Shown piece by piece: positions 60,538 to 64,000 of a stretch of DNA of 64,000 nucleotides (positions within the stretch are counted from its first letter, which is position 1; each line of letters begins with the position of its first letter). This stretch comes from Dipetalonema caudispina (Eukaryota; Nematoda; Chromadorea; Rhabditida; Onchocercidae): NCBI GenBank assembly GCA_013365325.1, contig JABVXV010000022.1:62001-126000 (forward strand), read 5' to 3'. The position numbers and the translations under genes are program-made. The notes under the pieces are model-generated. The model made no database searches and was not told the DNA's origin. It saw only the letters and a list, made by a program, of their open reading frames with translations.

Positions 60538-63500
60538 CCGACTAATATAGATGTAATATTTGGGCAGTTTAGTGATAATTTATATTTTATGCTCCATATA
60601 TATATAATATATATTTCAGGTCTCAACTTTGGTCATTCCATTTACTTTATTTATAAATTATAATCATATTTCATCGATTTTCAACCATATAGGAAAAATT
60701 CATGCTTGTTTGTATTGTTTGCATCCAGATATACTTGAAACTGAACCTCTTTTACCTTCTCTGTTCACGAATTACCGTTCTTCCATTCTGTTGTCCCCAT
60801 GCTCCTCTGATTACATTGATTACATTTACTACACCAGTTATAAATCATACAACAATACCGAACTTATTTATATGCTTTTCGAATGTAAAAGCCTATAAAT
60901 AATAGAAATAAAATTTCTCCCAATGGAAGGTTATGCAGAAATGAGATGCGCAGTTTTCTGTGATTGGATCCATTACAATGAAAGACTACGATGTCTTTGT
61001 CGGCACACAGAACTGTAACATACTTAGCCTACTTTCTTGACGGCAAGACTATCCTGAAATCATCAAATGTTTTTGAGCATGGAAGCAAGTATTCGGACGA
61101 TTTCTTAAACAAACCTAACATTCAGGACACAAAAATGAATCTTCTGGTAGGAGTTGTTGAGCTGTTACTTAAGACTGCTGTCGAAGTGATGGCTTTGAAC
61201 TTTAACTTCCACTATCAAGAAATCCTGTTGAGGAACTTGGATCATTGGATGACGCTCCGCGAAGTTTATGGAACTGTCTACATTCTTCAAAACTCTATCT
61301 GTAATAAGAATAAAAATGTGGTGAAAAATCTGGCAAAGTCGTTATCCCTGCTGCAGCACTTTACTGGGGTATTATTGAAATTGAGCTTTAACAAAACTAG
61401 GATCATTTTGCTTACGTGCTACGTGCAATCTGTAGTAACAAGGATGGTATTCAACAGTGTAAAGCAAAGGAAAAGAATACGGATGATAGGTAGAACATCT
61501 GGTCGAGCCTTCCGTAAACAATTTAACCAATCTTCCAATCAACGTTTTGAGGATAACTAAAGGTAAATTCACTTTTGAAACGGAAATTTTGAGTTACAGC
61601 GACCGTATCAGTCAAATTTAGAACATGCCGCCATCCTGTAAAGAATTTCGTTGTTTTCTTTTATGCCAAACTTTTCTATTTGTAGATGTACTTTGAAAAT
61701 TTGTAGATACTAACCACCGGGAACAAATATAACTTCTCCCGGATATTAAACAGCTCCTATATGTTTCCACTCTTTCAGCCAATCAGGGAAATCAATCCGT
61801 CCATATAAAGTAGTAAATCAAGTGCTTGCTTCAATAAGATGAATACCATCCTCTTTGTTGGTTTCAGGATACTTTTTGATGTTTGCGGGTGGAAAAAGCA
61901 CCATCCAGGAAAGAAAATATGCTTCTATTAAGCGGTATGATGACACAGCCTATATTAGTAAGTTATCGAACCTCTACAGTAGTATTTTGAAACCAACAAA
62001 GTTATCGTTAGCTTATAAAACGTATGTTCAAAATCGTTTTCATGGCTATCAGCTCTTGCAATTTTTTTGAAATGATGAAATACCTAGATTTAAGATTCCC
62101 CAGAAAGGTAGACGTCAAGAAGATTTATTCACCAAGACCACATAAAACTAACTTTTTGGAACCTTTAACAAGAGCATTCCAAGCGCTGATCTTTAATGGA
62201 TCGATGTGCATTCCAATTTCGGAACGGGAATACACTAAAAGAAACTATCGGTATGGTAGCCAACAATCCTCACTTGCATAACGAATAGTCATCCGTAAAA
62301 AATTATGGCACACAGGAATCCTCCAGTAAACGCCCTTACCTTGCGGCGCTGAAAGCAAATATTGAATTACTTTTGCTAAGAATGAACAATTGCATATATA
62401 ATGTCAGAAGTATGGTCATCAAAAATACGTGTGAATTACGGAACATTATATGTACACATTTTTGAAAAGGTGAGGCGAAGTTACCATTACATAAAAAGTA
62501 GAATCCATAAAAGTCAAATGAAGAATAAGGAATAATTTTTTTATAAACCTCGCCAAATATACTATCAAATATATTAAACAAACTATCGTCAACCATGTAT
62601 TCTAAAAAATACTTCATTTTCAATTTCACGGAACGCCCGTTATCTTTCTCACCATATTTGAACCTTTGACTGAGACATTTCTTTAGCAGTACCTAAATAA
62701 ATCGCGACACAATAATGGACTGACAGTGTCAATATGTTGGAAACATAAGCCTCACATGAATATTTTTCTCCTAAAACATTTTCCACGTGGTGAGGTCAAC
62801 AGTGTATCTATAGAAGTACCAATAACATCATTAGTTCATCAACACTTCAAAAATGAATTTTGGAATTAAACTAGGAGAAAGTTCAATGCAAACAAAAGTC
62901 GATATAATGAATCAAAAGAAAAAAAAAAAAGGCTAAACAAATAAGAAAAGTAAACAAGCTATGAGCGCAGAATAAAATAAACGAAACAAGTCAAAAATTC
63001 CAATGCAAGATGTTAGATTCTTACAGGAATTGATGATTTTCTGGTCGCAGACCAAGATGTAATCAAATTAGTAAGAATAACAGGAATTTAGTGTCTCAAA
63101 TGTCACTCAATGTCTCAAATGTTTCGTAGTATTTCGTACTGTTTTAATCGTCTTCGAGTAATTCTAAGTACTATTAAATGAAAAAGAAATGCGACAATTC
63201 CAAATGAATAAAAAAAAAAAACTCATATGAAATGCATACATTACTATAAATCATCATTATATTTCCATAATAGTAAAACACTCAACACATCAAATCCTGG
63301 CTTTAACGTTTCGCATGCAGAATGCATCGTGGTAATCTATGTTGTGATTCACAATGCATAACACTTACATTGGCCCTAAAAATCTTCGTCATTACTTGTT
63401 TTGCTTAATGAATATTATGCTTATTAGAAATAGTCAATGATATGAGCAACATTCGATGAAATTACAAATAATAAAGTAAAGTTTGAATATGAGATGGAGA

Positions 63501-64000
63501 GGAATATTATATGAGAATGATAATTTCATGAGCATATTGGATAAGAGAAAATATTTCTTTATTGAACTAAATAAATAATGATGAATCATTGATTGATCGC
63601 CTATTTGTTATATTGCTGTATTATTCATTGATGAAAATAAAACACAATACATTAATATTAATTATGAAAAAAAAAATATAATGCATATTGCAGGAAAGTT
63701 GCATTCGTATAAAATTATTTTGCTTATAAAGTAATTGTAATAAAATCATAATGTACGACGATAACATTTATTATAGCTCATAGCATATAGCTAATTGTAC
63801 CAAATGATAAAAATCAGTCAGAGAAAAATCTTTCAAAAGAGAGATAACCTATCATTGATTTTATGCTTCTATACAACACTCTCTTTCCTGAATGGAATTC
63901 CTGATTGATGTTATTTTTCTGATCATCTTTGATATTTTTAACTCTAATTGTCAGGTTAGGTAGGGAAGCAAGCGGGAGATTTTACTGCATTACTTAAGCA
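60538..64000. other. Downstream region without a recognised gene
   Basis: It begins with the 3' flank of GMPPB; an AATAAA lies at about 60906. The longest frame (60991-61560) is listed separately. Further plus frames at 61855-62070 and 62024-62281 overlap each other. The last 1.6 kb is strongly AT-rich with no coding signal. Confidence 0.5.
60991..61560 (+). CDS. Unidentified 189-codon open frame
   Basis: Not recognised. It is the longest uninterrupted frame in the window and is followed by more open stretches at 61855-62281. It reads through predicted helical, Leu/Asn-rich sequence (MNLLVGVVELLLKTAVEV) and a basic end. There is no signal peptide or known motif, and the ATG has no special context. 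It may be a remnant of a transposable element or an inactive gene whose frames have shifted, because other frames also show plausible short segments (FCDWIHYNERLRCLC at 60956). I cannot assign a function. Confidence 0.3.
   Translation: MSLSAHRTVTYLAYFLDGKTILKSSNVFEHGSKYSDDFLNKPNIQDTKMNLLVGVVELLLKTAVEVMALNFNFHYQEILLRNLDHWMTLREVYGTVYILQNSICNKNKNVVKNLAKSLSLLQHFTGVLLKLSFNKTRIILLTCYVQSVVTRMVFNSVKQRKRIRMIGRTSGRAFRKQFNQSSNQRFEDN

Noticed and set aside
1..64000. CRISPR arrays, bacterial operons, ribosome binding sites, rRNA
   Set aside because: The window is clearly eukaryotic with spliced genes; no regular direct-repeat array or rRNA sequence was seen.

Overview
This window is nuclear DNA from a nematode, most likely a filarial parasite (Onchocerca, Dirofilaria, Loa or Brugia type). 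It is AT-rich, with small exons, mostly GT-AG introns ending in T-rich TTTCAG-like acceptors, and probable spliced-leader acceptors just upstream of several start codons. The minus-strand glutathione peroxidase closely matches the known secreted cuticular GPx (gp29) of filariae, which is the main basis for the lineage call. No long single-exon genes of known family occur, so most open frames are fragments of multi-exon genes. Exons were assembled by eye from family conservation, splice sites and phase continuity.

Layout. 1-4.2 kb: no recognisable gene. 4.24-13.75 kb (+): an FGF-receptor tyrosine kinase of the EGL-15 type, 24 exons, with two tandem phase-compatible exons between Ig1 and Ig2 that recall the alternative 5A/5B exons of C. 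elegans egl-15. 14.68-17.58 kb (-): a divergent G-protein alpha subunit, convergent with egl-15. 18.88-20.50 kb (-): secreted glutathione peroxidase. 23.29-27.40 kb (-): an innexin. 27.4-40.3 kb: a gene-poor stretch with microsatellites and a decayed mariner transposon. 40.27-44.53 kb (+): an unrecognised single-pass membrane protein. 45.49-52.57 kb (-): an ETS transcription factor with a Pointed (SAM/PNT) domain and an SPDEF-like ETS domain. 52.6-57.8 kb: gene-poor, with an (AT)n tract and a possible G-quadruplex. 57.79-60.54 kb (+): a complete mannose-1-phosphate guanylyltransferase (GMPPB type). 60.5-64 kb: no recognised gene, one unexplained 189-codon frame.

The genes are not an operon and share no obvious pathway: two signalling proteins, an antioxidant enzyme, a gap-junction protein, a transcription factor and a sugar-nucleotide enzyme. 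The most notable observations are: (i) the conserved modular insert in EGL-15; (ii) a G-alpha P-loop with Ser where Gly (Ras Gly12 equivalent) is normal, next to an exon junction whose donor reads GA instead of GT; (iii) three GC-AG introns in three neighbouring genes; (iv) an innexin with two possible C-terminal tails; (v) a CAG-repeat exon in the ETS gene whose acceptor lies inside the repeat; (vi) a strong hairpin in an egl-15 intron; and (vii) several orphan exon-like segments.
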